From an uncultured Woeseia sp. (GTDB lineage: Bacteria; Pseudomonadota; Gammaproteobacteria; Steroidobacterales; Woeseiaceae): a DNA stretch of 64,000 nt. Of the stretch, positions 1-8,854 are shown in pieces (the stretch's first letter is position 1; every line of letters starts with the position of its first letter). Location of the stretch: the NCBI GenBank assembly GCA_937925605.1, contig CALALV010000169.1, positions 1 to 64,000 of the forward strand, written 5' to 3'. The position numbers and the translations under genes are program-made. The notes under the pieces are model-generated. The model was not told the origin of the DNA and ran no database searches. It was given only the letters and a program-made list of their open reading frames with translations.

Positions 1-225
1 CTCGCGCGCTGGCAGGCCTGGGCGCCGGCCGGCGCGGCCGCCGCGGTCGCGGCCGTGGCGCTCGTGACCTGGAACGGCCGCGAGGTGCCGGACGCGTTCG
101 GCCCGCCGCCGGCCGCCGCCGACCTCGAAATACTGATGGAAGGCGAGGACCTCGAGATGCTCGAGGAGCTCGAGTTCTACAGCTGGATCGAGCTGGAAGA
201 TGCCGGTGACGGCAACGTCGGCTGA
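1..225 (+). CDS. Hypothetical acidic protein, C-terminal part (runs in from left edge)
   Basis: The open frame enters from the left edge and stops with TGA at 223-225. The visible 74 residues hold one hydrophobic segment (alanine/valine-rich, about residues 9-22), then an acidic stretch rich in Leu/Glu/Asp around LEMLEELEFYSWIE. This acidic Leu-Glu pattern near a membrane segment is common in small proteins found between an ECF sigma factor and a DUF3106 protein, and a DUF3106 gene does follow. The next gene starts at 200, inside this one, so the three small genes look translationally coupled. Function unknown; the amino terminus is outside the window. Confidence 0.7.
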   Translation, partial: LARWQAWAPAGAAAAVAAVALVTWNGREVPDAFGPPPAAADLEILMEGEDLEMLEELEFYSWIELEDAGDGNVG

Positions 226-451
226 GCGCTACTGGCTGCTGGCGCTGCTGCTGGCCTGCGCGCCGGCCGCCGCGGACGAGGCGGCCGACGCCGCACCCGA
301 CCTGGCCCTGCTCGAGTACCTCGGCAGCTGGGACGAGTCGGACGAGGAATGGATGCTGTTCGGCGACGAGGTCGCGCGGGCAGAGGAGATCGACACGGGC
401 GATGACGACGACAGGGACGCGACATCGCGGGAGACCGAACATGAAAGCTGA
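200..451 (+). CDS. Small exported acidic protein, unknown function
   Basis: 83 residues. An N-terminal hydrophobic segment (about residues 11-24, ending in an Ala-rich AxA-like site) looks like a Sec signal peptide, and the rest is very acidic with the stretch LLEYLGSWDESDEEW. It overlaps the preceding gene by 26 bases and the following DUF3106 gene by 11 bases, which argues for a co-translated three-gene unit. The acidic sequence continues the theme of the preceding gene. I do not recognise a biochemical function; a periplasmic partner of the DUF3106 protein is only an inference from position. Confidence 0.65.
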   Translation: MPVTATSAERYWLLALLLACAPAAADEAADAAPDLALLEYLGSWDESDEEWMLFGDEVARAEEIDTGDDDDRDATSRETEHES

Positions 452-941
452 CTGGACTGCCTGGCTCGCCGGCCTCGCGCTGGCCTTTGCCGCCGCCACC
501 GCCGCCGCGCAGGACGCGCCGGACTGGGACAGCCTGGACGAGGACCAGCAGGCCGTGCTGTCGGCGCTCGAGGGCGAGTTCGATTCGCTGGACGCCGAGC
601 GCCGCGCGCGCCTCGCCGCCGGCGCCGAGCGCTGGGCCGAAATGACGCCCGAGGAGCGCGAGGCCGCGCGCGGCCGCTTCCTGCGCTGGCGCAGCCTGTC
701 CGACGATCAGCGCGAGGCGATCCGCGACCGCTACCGGGAGTTCCGCGACCTGTCCCCCGAGGAGCGCGAACGCATCCGCGAGAACTTCCGCCGCTTCCGC
801 GACCTGACGCCGGAGCAGCGCCAGCAGCTGCGCGACCGCTTCCGCAGCATGTCGCCCGAGCAGCGGCAGATGATCCGCGACCGCCTGCGCGAGCGCGCGC
901 AGCAGCGGCAGCGCGTGAGGGATCGGCGGCAGCGCGACTGA
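441..941 (+). CDS. DUF3106 family periplasmic protein
   Basis: 166 residues from ATG 441, chosen because it gives a clean signal peptide (hydrophobic core about residues 7-22, Ala-rich cleavage site before QDAPDWDSL). The mature part is a charged helical protein with repeats of the type 'LTPEQRQQLRDRFR', 'LSPEERERIRENFR' and 'MSPEQRQMIRDRL', the hallmark of DUF3106. The family is predicted periplasmic and resembles Spy/CpxP-like helical proteins, but no activity is established. An earlier in-frame ATG at 402 would add a non-signal-like extension and was rejected. It is the last gene of the overlapping trio. Confidence 0.85.
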   Translation: MKADWTAWLAGLALAFAAATAAAQDAPDWDSLDEDQQAVLSALEGEFDSLDAERRARLAAGAERWAEMTPEEREAARGRFLRWRSLSDDQREAIRDRYREFRDLSPEERERIRENFRRFRDLTPEQRQQLRDRFRSMSPEQRQMIRDRLRERAQQRQRVRDRRQRD

Positions 942-1245
942 GAATCCTTGGCCGCCGGACGGCTTGGCGCCCGTAGACCTGAATGCGGCCGGCCGTCGCC
1001 GGATTCACTTCGTCACCCTGAAAAAGCTGTCAGATCTTATTTGTCCTTCGCCGAAAAGACGTGCCGCTGACCCGGCCGTGATCAGCGCGGATTTGCAGCA
1101 CGCCTGACCGTATCACCGGGATCGGCGCCACCAGTTCGGCGACCGCCCTTGGCCGCCGCCTCGGCTCGCTTCATCAGTTGTGCCCCGAAATCTCGTATGA
1201 TGCGGCGCTTGCTGTGCTGAATCTCCCCGAGGACCGCCGACACGC
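942..1245 (+). other. Intergenic region before the MFS gene
   Basis: 304 bases with no credible gene. No clear terminator hairpin with a T-tract was found after the DUF3106 gene. A GAGGA motif about 13 bases upstream of ATG 1246 may serve the transporter. Nothing else was recognised. Confidence 0.5.
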
Positions 1246-2526
1246 ATGCCCAGGGCCCCCGGCAAGTTCGCGTTCCTGTTCATCTTCATCACGGTGACAC
1301 TGAACATGATCGGCTTCGGCATCATCATGCCGGTGATGCCGCGGCTGATCATGGACGTGACCGGCGAGGATCTCGCCAACGCAGCGCAATGGGGCGGCTA
1401 CCTGTCGCTGGTCTACGCGCTGATGCAGTTCGTCATGATGCCCATCATCGGCGGGCTCTCGGACCGCTTCGGGCGCAGACCCATACTGCTCGTTTCGCTC
1501 GCGGCCTATTCGCTCGACTTCCTGATCATGGCCGTCGCGCCGGTGATCGGCATCATCGTGATCGCGCGGGTGCTGGCCGGCGCGTTTGCCGCCACCTACT
1601 CGACCGCGAACGCTTACATCGCGGACATTACGCCGGCGGACGAGCGCGCCGCGCGTTTCGGCCTGCTGGGGGCGGCCTTCGGCCTCGGCTTCATCATCGG
1701 CCCGGGCATCGGCGGGCTGGTCGGCGAACATTTCGGGCCGCGCGCGCCGTTCTTCCTCGTCGCCGCGCTGAGTGGCTTGAATTTCCTGTTCGGCCTCATC
1801 GTGCTGCCCGAGACGCTCGAGGACGAGAATCGACGCCCCTTCGACTGGCGGCGCGCTAACGCCTTCGGCAGCTTCCGGCAGTTTGCGAAGTACCCGATCA
1901 TGCTGCCGATCGCCACCGTGCTCTTCATTTCATCCGTCGCGCACTGGACCTATCCCTCCGTCTGGTCCTACTTCGCCGAGGAGCGTTTCGCCTGGACGCC
2001 GGACCTGATCGGCTGGTCACTGATGTTCGTCGGCCTCTGCTCGGCGATCGTGCAGGGCGGGCTCACGCGCATCGTGATCCCGGCGCTCGGCGAACGCACG
2101 ACCGCGGTTGCCGGGATGTCCATCGCGGCCGCTGCCTACCTGGGCATCGCGCTCGCCGACCGCGGCTGGGTGATCTACGTCATCATCGCGATTTCGTCGC
2201 TCGCCGGCCTCGCCGGGCCGGCCCTGCAGGGCATCATGTCGCGGACCATGCCGGCCGACGCGCAGGGCGAGCTCCAGGGAGCGATCGCCGCGATCACGAG
2301 CGTGTCGATGATCCTGGGACCGCCGCTGATGACGCAGATCTTCGCCGCGTTCTCGTCGCCGGGTGTCCCCTTCGCGATCGCCGACGTCGTGCTGCTGCCC
2401 GACGGTGCGCCGTTCTATTTCCCGGGCGCACCGTTCGCGTTCGCCTCGGTGCTGGAGCTGGTGGCCGTGCTCGGTCTCTTCTTCGCTTTCCGCCGGATCG
2501 TCAGGCCGCGGGAAGTCGTCGCCTGA
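1246..2526 (+). CDS. MFS transporter, TCR/Tet-like family
   Basis: 426 residues with about 12 predicted membrane helices, normal for a major facilitator protein. Helix 1 carries NMIGFGIIMPVMP, the motif of drug:H+ antiporters related to TetA. The loop 2-3 motif is GGLSDRFGRRPILL (the MFS motif A). Motif C is GAAFGLGFIIGPGIGG. Family knowledge says these export small hydrophobic drugs by proton antiport; the substrate here is not deducible. The gene stands alone and converges on the nnrS gene on the other strand. Confidence 0.85.
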   Translation: MPRAPGKFAFLFIFITVTLNMIGFGIIMPVMPRLIMDVTGEDLANAAQWGGYLSLVYALMQFVMMPIIGGLSDRFGRRPILLVSLAAYSLDFLIMAVAPVIGIIVIARVLAGAFAATYSTANAYIADITPADERAARFGLLGAAFGLGFIIGPGIGGLVGEHFGPRAPFFLVAALSGLNFLFGLIVLPETLEDENRRPFDWRRANAFGSFRQFAKYPIMLPIATVLFISSVAHWTYPSVWSYFAEERFAWTPDLIGWSLMFVGLCSAIVQGGLTRIVIPALGERTTAVAGMSIAAAAYLGIALADRGWVIYVIIAISSLAGLAGPALQGIMSRTMPADAQGELQGAIAAITSVSMILGPPLMTQIFAAFSSPGVPFAIADVVLLPDGAPFYFPGAPFAFASVLELVAVLGLFFAFRRIVRPREVVA

Positions 2527-2587
2527 GGAGTCCGGGACCGGGACCAGTCCCGCGGCGGACGCGAGCGTACCCGCGAGGACTTAGCCG

Positions 2588-3769
2588 CTAGCCCGGCCGC
2601 CCGTCCGCGCGGGGCCGGGTCAGGATCGGCGCATATACCCCGAGATAGAGCAGAAAGGCCGCGAGCCAGGCGCCGCCGGCGAGCATCAGCGTCGCCACGT
2701 AGCCTGCGGGCATGAGCGCCGGGCCGAAGACGCGTACCAGGACGGCCGCAGCGAGCAGGACATAAGCGAACGCGATCACCGGTCGCACCTCAAGCGGCCG
2801 GCCCGTATGGCCGAGCGCCGCGCGCGTCATGACGGCGAGGATCATCATGCCCGCCGCGCCGGCGCCGAGCGCGTGCAGCCAGTGGGCGGCCCAGCTGGCG
2901 CCGAAGCCCGCGTACAGCGATTTCATGGCGAGGCCGAGCGGCAGCCAGAAGTAGGCGAGGTGCAGCACCCACAGGATCGGCATGCGGAGGGTGCGGTGAC
3001 TCTGCCAGCCGGCAAACCTGAGGACGTGGGCAATTGCGGCAAAGGCGGCCATGCTCGCGGTTACGGCGTGCTGCGGCGCCACGACGTCGCTGACGCCGTA
3101 GGCGACCGTACCCGCGATCGCAGCTATTTCCAGCGGCCGGCGGGAGCGGATGCCGGGGTCCTGGCCGCGCGCACGCAGTGCGTTCGCGGTGAACGCGGGC
3201 ACGATGCGGCCGCCGATGACGGTTATCAGGACCAGCGCCAGGTTGAGGGCCGCGCGCAGCGCAGTCGAGGCGAGCGCCACATCCTGCCGCGCGAGACCGG
3301 CGAGGAAGGTCGCATCCGCGACCCAGAAAGCAAACAGGACGACGAGCAGCGGCGTGTTGCGGCTGCGCTTGCCCAGGAGTGACGGCGCGAGCGTCGCGAT
3401 GACCGCGGGCAGGAAGGCGAGCTCCGCCACGACGACGAACTGCCAGGGCAGAAAGCCCGCGAACGACATCGCCAGCCGGCCGATTACCCAGAGGAGAACG
3501 AGCAGTTTCAGCGGATTGCCGGCGAATCCCCGCCCGCCGGTCCAGCTCGGCACCGCGGTCAGCATGAAACCCGCGATCGCCGCGGCGATGAAGCCGAAGA
3601 TCATCTCGTGGCCGTGCCAGAGCTGCGGCGGCACGCCGTTGCCGATCGTCGGCCCTGCCGGAAACAGCCACAGCCAGGCCGCGACCGCGACGAAGGCGTA
3701 AAGCCCCGCCAGCAGGAAGAACGGCCTGAACCCATAGGCGAACGGGACGAAGCGGGCCGGCGCGCTCAC
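2588..3769 (-). CDS. nnrS: NnrS family protein (haem/copper membrane protein linked to NO metabolism)
   Basis: 393 residues with about 12 hydrophobic segments and the NnrS signatures FVPFAYGFRPFFLLAG near the N-terminus and 'LWHGHEMIFGF' in the next loop. NnrS proteins are membrane proteins that occur with nitric oxide reductase and protect against nitrosative stress. I chose the GTG at 3769 because it overlaps the stop of the SirB2-like gene as GTGA and starts just before the conserved motif; a longer upstream frame lacks family residues. It is the last gene of the minus-strand NO block. Confidence 0.88.
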   Translation of the reverse strand: MSAPARFVPFAYGFRPFFLLAGLYAFVAVAAWLWLFPAGPTIGNGVPPQLWHGHEMIFGFIAAAIAGFMLTAVPSWTGGRGFAGNPLKLLVLLWVIGRLAMSFAGFLPWQFVVVAELAFLPAVIATLAPSLLGKRSRNTPLLVVLFAFWVADATFLAGLARQDVALASTALRAALNLALVLITVIGGRIVPAFTANALRARGQDPGIRSRRPLEIAAIAGTVAYGVSDVVAPQHAVTASMAAFAAIAHVLRFAGWQSHRTLRMPILWVLHLAYFWLPLGLAMKSLYAGFGASWAAHWLHALGAGAAGMMILAVMTRAALGHTGRPLEVRPVIAFAYVLLAAAVLVRVFGPALMPAGYVATLMLAGGAWLAAFLLYLGVYAPILTRPRADGRPG

Positions 3770-4176
3770 GCGAGCCAGCCCTTGAGCCACAGCCACGGCC
3801 CGAGCGGGCTGTGCGTGCGGGCGATCGCCAGCATGCACAGGTAGAGCAGGACCGCGCCCGCGAACGTGATCGCCCTGGTCCTTGCGGTGCGGCCGCGCTT
3901 CAGCGCGAAACTGCCGAGGACCACGTAGGCGACCAGCAGCGCGACCTTGAGCGCCAGCCAGCCGTTCGCGTACAGCGCCGCGGGCAGGATCGTCAGCAGC
4001 ATGAACGCCGCGGTCAGCAGCACGGTATCGATCGTGTAGCTCAGGTAACGCAGCGGCGCGGCCATGGCCCAGCCCGCGCCGGCCTGCACGGCGACGCCGC
4101 GCAGGAGGAACAGGGCGCCGCTCGCGATGACCGCGGCGACGTGGACCAGCTTGATTTCGGGATAGAACTCGATCAT
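3766..4176 (-). CDS. SirB2-like small membrane protein
   Basis: 136 residues from ATG 4176 (MIEFYPEIKLVHVAAV). It has four hydrophobic segments, matching the SirB2 family in size and in the N-terminal 'P.IK.VH' motif. Family members are integral membrane proteins of unclear biochemistry; several are encoded near NO reductase or cytochrome genes. The gene sits between the NO reductase (ends 4259) and nnrS, and its stop overlaps the nnrS start by four bases, so it is probably in the same transcript. A longer upstream frame to 4377 would overlap norB and was rejected. Confidence 0.8.
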   Translation of the reverse strand: MIEFYPEIKLVHVAAVIASGALFLLRGVAVQAGAGWAMAAPLRYLSYTIDTVLLTAAFMLLTILPAALYANGWLALKVALLVAYVVLGSFALKRGRTARTRAITFAGAVLLYLCMLAIARTHSPLGPWLWLKGWLA

Positions 4177-4258
4177 GTCAGTTGTCGAGAAAAAAAGGGC
4201 GTTCGACCGGCGATCCTTCGCGGTACGAACGCCCGACTTGCACAAAGGCGCGCGGGCG

Positions 4259-6547
4259 TCAGTTGCCCACGGCCTCCGAGCCGCCCGGGAGTGCCTCGCG
4301 GGCCTTGCGCGGCCCGATCCAGAGCCGCAGTACGAACCAGGCCAGGGCCATGGCGCCGACGCTGAAGACGACGTCACCCGGCACGCGCATCCAGACCAGC
4401 AGGTCCACGATCGGCTGCTGCATGAACTCGGCCGAGCGGGCGTACCAGTAGCCCTTGTCGATCGCCGCGATCAGCTGCAGCACGCCGAGCGGCAGCAGCG
4501 TCATCAGTCCCATGCCGGCGAGGCCGATATTCAGCGACCAGAAGCAGGTCTTCAGCGTGCCCTCGTTCCAGGTCGCCGCGGGCTTCATGCCGCGCAGGCA
4601 GAACAGCATGAGCCCGATGCCGAGCATGCCGTAGACACCGAACAGCGCGGTGTGGCCGTGCAGCGGGGTCAGGTTCAGGCCCTGCATGAAGTACAGCGGC
4701 AGCGGCGGGTTGATCAGGAAGCCGAACAGGCCCGCGCCCACCAGGTTCCAGAACGCGACCGCGGTGAAGAACAGGATCGGCCACCTGTAGCGCTGCATCC
4801 ACGGCGTCGCGTGGCCCAGCTTGTAGGTGTGGTAGGCCTCGAAGCCGATGTAGGCGAGCGGCACCACCTCGAGCGCCGAGAACGACGCGCCGAGCGCCAG
4901 CACCGCCGTTGGGGTGCCGGTGAAGTACAGGTGGTGAAGCGTGCCGAGCACGCCACCGGCCATGAACACGATCGTGGCGAACAGGACCGCGACGACCGCC
5001 GTGCCGACCTTGAGCAGCCCGAGCCGGGTGAACAGGAAGGCGATGACCGCGGTCGCGAACACCTCGAAGAAGCCCTCGACCCACAGGTGCACGACCCACC
5101 AGCGCCAGTACTCGACCATCGACAGGTGCGTGTGCTCGCCCCACATCAGGCCGGCGCCGTAGAACAGGCCGATCGCGACGGTGGACAGGAACAGCAGGCT
5201 CACGATCGGCCGGGACTCGTCCTTGCGGCGCATCGCCGGCCACAGTGCGCGGCCGACCAGCGTGAGCCAGATGCCGAGGCCCGCGAACAGGAACCACTGC
5301 CAGAAGCGGCCGATGTCGACGTACTCCCAGCCCTGGTGTCCGAACCAGAAGTTGTTGGCCAGGCCCAGCTTCTGCATGACGGCGAACCACTGCCCGGCGA
5401 ACGCGCCGACGACGATGATCAGCAGGCAGGTCCACAATACGTTGACGCCGAGCCGCTGGTACTTCGGTTCGTGCCCGGAGATGGCCGGCGCGATGTACAG
5501 GCCCGTGCCGAGCCAGGCGGTCGCGATCCACAGCACCGAGAGTTGCGTGTGCCAGGTGCGGGTCAGCGAGTACGGCAGGATATCCGAGATCGCGTAGCCG
5601 TAGAGCTCCTGGCCCTCGACCTGGTAGTGCGCGGTCATCGCGCCCAGCAGGATCTGCACGAGGAACAGCGCAATCACGACCCAGAAGTACTTGGCGGTCG
5701 CGCGCATCGAAGGCGTGACCTTGACCAGCGCCAGCGGATCGCTGTCGGGCAGCTTCGCCGGCTTGCCATCGTCGCCGCCCTCTGTGACCGCGTGGTACCA
5801 GCCGAGCAGGCCGATGCCGGCGAGCAGGAACAGCACGCTGAACACGGTCCACAGGAAGGCGCTGGACGGCGGTTCGTTGCCGACCAGCTCGTCGGCCGGC
5901 CAGTTGTTCGTGTACGTGATGTCCTTGCCCGGGCGTTCCGTGACCGCGCCCCAGGCGGTCCACCAGTAGAACGCCGACAGCGCCTCGCGGTGATCCGCCG
6001 CCGGCACCGTGTCGTTCTTCATCGCATAGGCTTCGCGCAGGGCGGTGAACTCGGGGTCGGCGCTGAACAGCCGGTCGTAATGCACCATGACCGCGGCGAT
6101 GGCCGCGGCGCGGTCGGCATCGACCGTGATCGTGGCCGACTCCGCGTCCCAGGTGTTCTGGCGTATGCGCTCTTCCAGCCGGCGCTGCAGTGCGGCCTGC
6201 TGGCCGGCGGGCAGCTCGGCGTAGCTCTCGGCGCGCGCCTCGCGTTCGGCCCAGAGGTCGAGCGTCGCGAGTGCCTCGCGGTGCAGCCAGTCGGCCGTCC
6301 AGTCGGGCGCGACGTAGCCGCCGTGGCCCCAGATCGAGCCGAGCTGCTGGCCGCCTATCGACTGCCAGACCTGCCGGCCTTTCTCGATGTCGGCGCGGGT
6401 GAAGACGACCTCGCCGTCCGTGGTGACGACCTGTTCCGGCATGGGCGGGGCCTGCCGGTGGATTTCGCCGCCGATCCACAGCAGCACGCCGAACGACACG
6501 GCGAGCAGCGCGATCAGCCAGGTCCAGAGTTTACGAGTGGTACTCAT
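4259..6547 (-). CDS. norB: Quinol-dependent nitric oxide reductase (qNOR)
   Basis: 762 residues, the size of single-subunit qNOR. It reduces 2 NO to N2O with quinol electrons in the inner membrane. An N-terminal helix is followed by the periplasmic qNOR domain (WQSIGGQQLGSIWGHGGYVAPD), then about 12 haem-copper-oxidase-like helices. Metal and haem ligand motifs are visible: HTQLSVLW, EHTHLSMVEYWRWWVVHLWVEG, GTLHHLYFTGTP and LHGHTALFGVYG. No separate NorC is seen, consistent with the quinol type. The start ATG 6547 is preceded by GGAGGAGATGCGAA, a strong ribosome site; the longer frame to 6616 would run through the FNR box. The 82-base gap to the SirB2-like gene allows co-transcription. Confidence 0.95.
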   Translation of the reverse strand: MSTTRKLWTWLIALLAVSFGVLLWIGGEIHRQAPPMPEQVVTTDGEVVFTRADIEKGRQVWQSIGGQQLGSIWGHGGYVAPDWTADWLHREALATLDLWAEREARAESYAELPAGQQAALQRRLEERIRQNTWDAESATITVDADRAAAIAAVMVHYDRLFSADPEFTALREAYAMKNDTVPAADHREALSAFYWWTAWGAVTERPGKDITYTNNWPADELVGNEPPSSAFLWTVFSVLFLLAGIGLLGWYHAVTEGGDDGKPAKLPDSDPLALVKVTPSMRATAKYFWVVIALFLVQILLGAMTAHYQVEGQELYGYAISDILPYSLTRTWHTQLSVLWIATAWLGTGLYIAPAISGHEPKYQRLGVNVLWTCLLIIVVGAFAGQWFAVMQKLGLANNFWFGHQGWEYVDIGRFWQWFLFAGLGIWLTLVGRALWPAMRRKDESRPIVSLLFLSTVAIGLFYGAGLMWGEHTHLSMVEYWRWWVVHLWVEGFFEVFATAVIAFLFTRLGLLKVGTAVVAVLFATIVFMAGGVLGTLHHLYFTGTPTAVLALGASFSALEVVPLAYIGFEAYHTYKLGHATPWMQRYRWPILFFTAVAFWNLVGAGLFGFLINPPLPLYFMQGLNLTPLHGHTALFGVYGMLGIGLMLFCLRGMKPAATWNEGTLKTCFWSLNIGLAGMGLMTLLPLGVLQLIAAIDKGYWYARSAEFMQQPIVDLLVWMRVPGDVVFSVGAMALAWFVLRLWIGPRKAREALPGGSEAVGN

Positions 6548-6602
6548 TTCGCATCTCCTCCGAAGATACGGGAGATGCTGCCGGCCGCAGGGCGGGGCCG
6601 CC

Positions 6603-6616
6603 CTGATCCAGGTCAA
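6603..6616 (-). promoter_or_regulatory. FNR/DNR-type operator in front of the NO reductase
   Basis: Minus strand reads TTGACCTGGATCAG, matching TTGAT-N4-ATCAA at 8 of 10 positions. It lies between the fnr stop (6624) and the norB start (6547), centred about 62 bases before the ATG. The neighbouring Fnr carries the E..SR recognition residues known to read this palindrome. Activation at a -41.5 class II position would put the transcript start about 20 bases before the ATG; no convincing -10 was found. Confidence 0.7.
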
Positions 6617-6623
6617 GTGCGGT

Positions 6624-7379
6624 TCAGTTTCTCAGGACGCTGGCGGCGATGGCCTGCAGGGCCGGGACGTCCAGCAGCTCGACCTCGCGGCGCTCGACCA
6701 GGATCAGCCCGTCGGCCTGGAAGCGCTTGAGGACGCGGCTGACGGTCTCGGCCGCGAGTCTCAGGTAGTTCGCGATGTCGGTGCGCGCCATCGTCAGCCG
6801 GAAGCGCGTCGGCGACAGGCCGCGCTCCGCGTAGCGCCGCGACAGCAGCAGCAGGAAGGCCGCCATGCGCTCGTCGGCCGTGAAGTCTCCCGCCAGCCGC
6901 GAGGCCTTGCCAATGTCTTCCGACAGCAGCTCGAACAGCTTCTGCTGCAGGCCCGGCATGCGGGTCGCGAGCGTCGCGATCTTCGGGAACGAGAAGCGGC
7001 ACAGCAGCACCGTCTCCAGCGCGACGGCGTTGCAGGGATAGCGCGACTGCGAGATCGCGTTCAGGCCGATGACCTCGCCGGGCAGGAAGAAGCCCTGCAC
7101 CTGCTCGCGGCCCTCGAGGTCGGTGACGTAGGTCTTGACGGTGCCGGCGCGGATGGCCGCGATCGCGTTGAACTCGTCGCCCTCGCGGAAGATGTGCTCG
7201 CCTTCGCGGATCGGCGGCGTGTGCTCGACCAGCACGTGCAGCTCGGCGAGCCGGCCCTTGTCGTAGCCGCGTTCGAGGCAGGCCGCCGAGAACGCGCAGG
7301 TGCTGCAGAAGTGCAGCTCGTCGCCGTCGTCCGCGGCGACGCTCGGCGGCGGTACGCGCCCGGGCGTGCGCGTCAGCAT
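6624..7379 (-). CDS. fnr: Fnr/Anr-type oxygen-sensing transcriptional regulator
   Basis: 251 residues from ATG 7379; an in-frame TTG at 7394 is an alternative and neither start has an obvious ribosome site. Near the N-terminus are C25, C28 and C34 (FCSTCAFSAAC), and a fourth Cys lies in ALETVLLC: together the four [4Fe-4S] ligands of E. coli FNR in the same spacing. A cNMP-binding-fold domain follows, then a HTH with DIANYLRLAAETVSRVLKRF, containing the E-x2-SR residues that contact TTGAT half-sites. Oxygen (and NO) destroys the cluster, so it should be active under anoxia. It sits between hemN and norB, both preceded by FNR-like palindromes. Confidence 0.93.
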   Translation of the reverse strand: MLTRTPGRVPPPSVAADDGDELHFCSTCAFSAACLERGYDKGRLAELHVLVEHTPPIREGEHIFREGDEFNAIAAIRAGTVKTYVTDLEGREQVQGFFLPGEVIGLNAISQSRYPCNAVALETVLLCRFSFPKIATLATRMPGLQQKLFELLSEDIGKASRLAGDFTADERMAAFLLLLSRRYAERGLSPTRFRLTMARTDIANYLRLAAETVSRVLKRFQADGLILVERREVELLDVPALQAIAASVLRN

Positions 7380-7404
7380 GGCGGCCGCGCGCAAACAGCG
7401 CGCT

Positions 7405-8805
7405 TCAGACGGCGCGGGAGAACTGCGGCCGTTCGCGGTCGGGCCGGGTGCGCTGCAGGTATCGGTCGAAACACATCGCGATTATACGTAACAGGTATCT
7501 GCCCCGCGAAGTGGCCCGGATGCGGCCTGAGTCGAGCTCGACGAGCCCGTCGTCCTCGAGGCGCTCGAGCCGTTCGAGCTCGTCGGCGAAGTACGCATCG
7601 AAGACGATGCCGAAGCGCCGCTCGGCGCCCGCCCTGTCGATCTCTCCGCGGCACATCAGCTCCTGGATGACCCAGGCGCGCAGCTCGTCGTCGAAGTCGA
7701 GCGTCATGCCGCGCCAGACCGGCAGCCGGTCATGGTCGATCGCGATCTCCCAGCCCGTGATGTCGCGCGGATTCTGGCTGTAGCTCGAACCGACGTGGCT
7801 GATTGCGCTGACGCCGAAGCCGACCAGGTCGCTGTCGGCGTGGGTCGTGTAGCCCATGAAGTTACGGTGCAGGCCGCCGCGGTGCAGCGCCTGCGCGAGC
7901 TCGTCGTCGGGCAGCGCGAAGTGGTCGACGCCGATGTACTCGTAGCCCGCCGCGGTCAGGCACTCGACGGCGAGCGCGAGCAGCTCGAGACGCTCCCCGG
8001 CGCCGGGCAGGTCCTCGTCGCGGATCTGCTTCTGTGCCTTGAACATCTGCGGCAGGTGGGCGTAGCCGTAGATCGCGACGCGGTCCGGGCGCGCCTCGAT
8101 GACGGTGTCCACGGTGCCGCGGAAGCCTGCCTGCGTCTGTTTCGGCAGGCCGTAGATCAGGTCGACGTTGACCGAGCGCATGCCGCGCGCGCGGCAGGCC
8201 TCGATGACGGCGAGCGTCTGGTCGATGCCCTGGATGCGGTTGATCGCCTTCTGCACGACCGGGTTGAAGTCCTGCACGCCGAGGCTCGCGCGGTTGATGC
8301 CGAGCGCGGCCAGCTCGGCGATGTCCGCCTCGTCCACGTGGCGGGGATCCAGCTCGATCGAGAAGTCACGGTCGGGCGAGTCGCTGAAGTGGAAGTGCCG
8401 GCCGAGGCTGTCGAGCAGCCGGCCGATCTGCGCGGGCCTCAGAAAATTCGGCGAGCCGCCGCCGAAGTGCACCTGCACGACGTCGCGGTCGCGGTCGAAC
8501 AGCGGCGCGGCTCGCGCGATCTCGCGCAGCAGCCGCTCGACGTAGCGTTCGCCCTTCGACAGATCTCGGGTGATGATGCGGTTGCAGCCGCAGTAGAAGC
8601 AGGGGTTGGTGCAGTAGGGGATGTGCAGGTAGATCGAGATCGGCCGCGGGATCAGCTCGGCGTTGCTGCGGGCCGCGTGCTGCCTCAGCTCGGCCTCGCC
8701 GAAGCCCTCGTGGAAATGCGGCGCGGTCGGGTAGGAGGTGTAGCGCGGCCCGAACTCGTCGTAGCGGCGCAGCAGGTCGAAGTCGAAGCGGGCTGTCGTG
8801 TCCAT
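7405..8805 (-). CDS. hemN: Oxygen-independent coproporphyrinogen III dehydrogenase
   Basis: 466 residues, full length. A radical-SAM enzyme decarboxylating coproporphyrinogen III to protoporphyrinogen IX without oxygen. The N-terminus has GPRYTSYPTAPHF, the family signature; the radical SAM cluster is CTNPCFYCGCN (C-x3-C-x2-C plus the extra Cys); then VHFGGGSPNFL, NVDLIYGLPKQT and GVSAISHVGSSYSQN; the C-terminal domain ends CFDRYLQRTRP. The start ATG 8805 aligns with E. coli HemN. A perfect FNR-type palindrome is centred 42 bases upstream, so transcription should rise without oxygen. fnr follows 25 bases after the stop. Confidence 0.97.
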   Translation of the reverse strand: MDTTARFDFDLLRRYDEFGPRYTSYPTAPHFHEGFGEAELRQHAARSNAELIPRPISIYLHIPYCTNPCFYCGCNRIITRDLSKGERYVERLLREIARAAPLFDRDRDVVQVHFGGGSPNFLRPAQIGRLLDSLGRHFHFSDSPDRDFSIELDPRHVDEADIAELAALGINRASLGVQDFNPVVQKAINRIQGIDQTLAVIEACRARGMRSVNVDLIYGLPKQTQAGFRGTVDTVIEARPDRVAIYGYAHLPQMFKAQKQIRDEDLPGAGERLELLALAVECLTAAGYEYIGVDHFALPDDELAQALHRGGLHRNFMGYTTHADSDLVGFGVSAISHVGSSYSQNPRDITGWEIAIDHDRLPVWRGMTLDFDDELRAWVIQELMCRGEIDRAGAERRFGIVFDAYFADELERLERLEDDGLVELDSGRIRATSRGRYLLRIIAMCFDRYLQRTRPDRERPQFSRAV

Positions 8806-8840
8806 GGGCCGTACTCTGCGGCAGCGCGCGCGGGGCTGCC

Positions 8841-8854
8841 TTGACTTAAGTCAA
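8841..8854 (-). promoter_or_regulatory. Perfect FNR-type palindrome upstream of hemN
   Basis: TTGACTTAAGTCAA is a perfect 14-base inverted repeat with the FNR/Dnr half-site TTGAC. Its centre is about 42 bases before the hemN ATG. A classical class II site at -41.5 would place the transcription start almost exactly on the ATG, implying a leaderless or nearly leaderless mRNA, or a start codon slightly further in. Confidence 0.82.
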
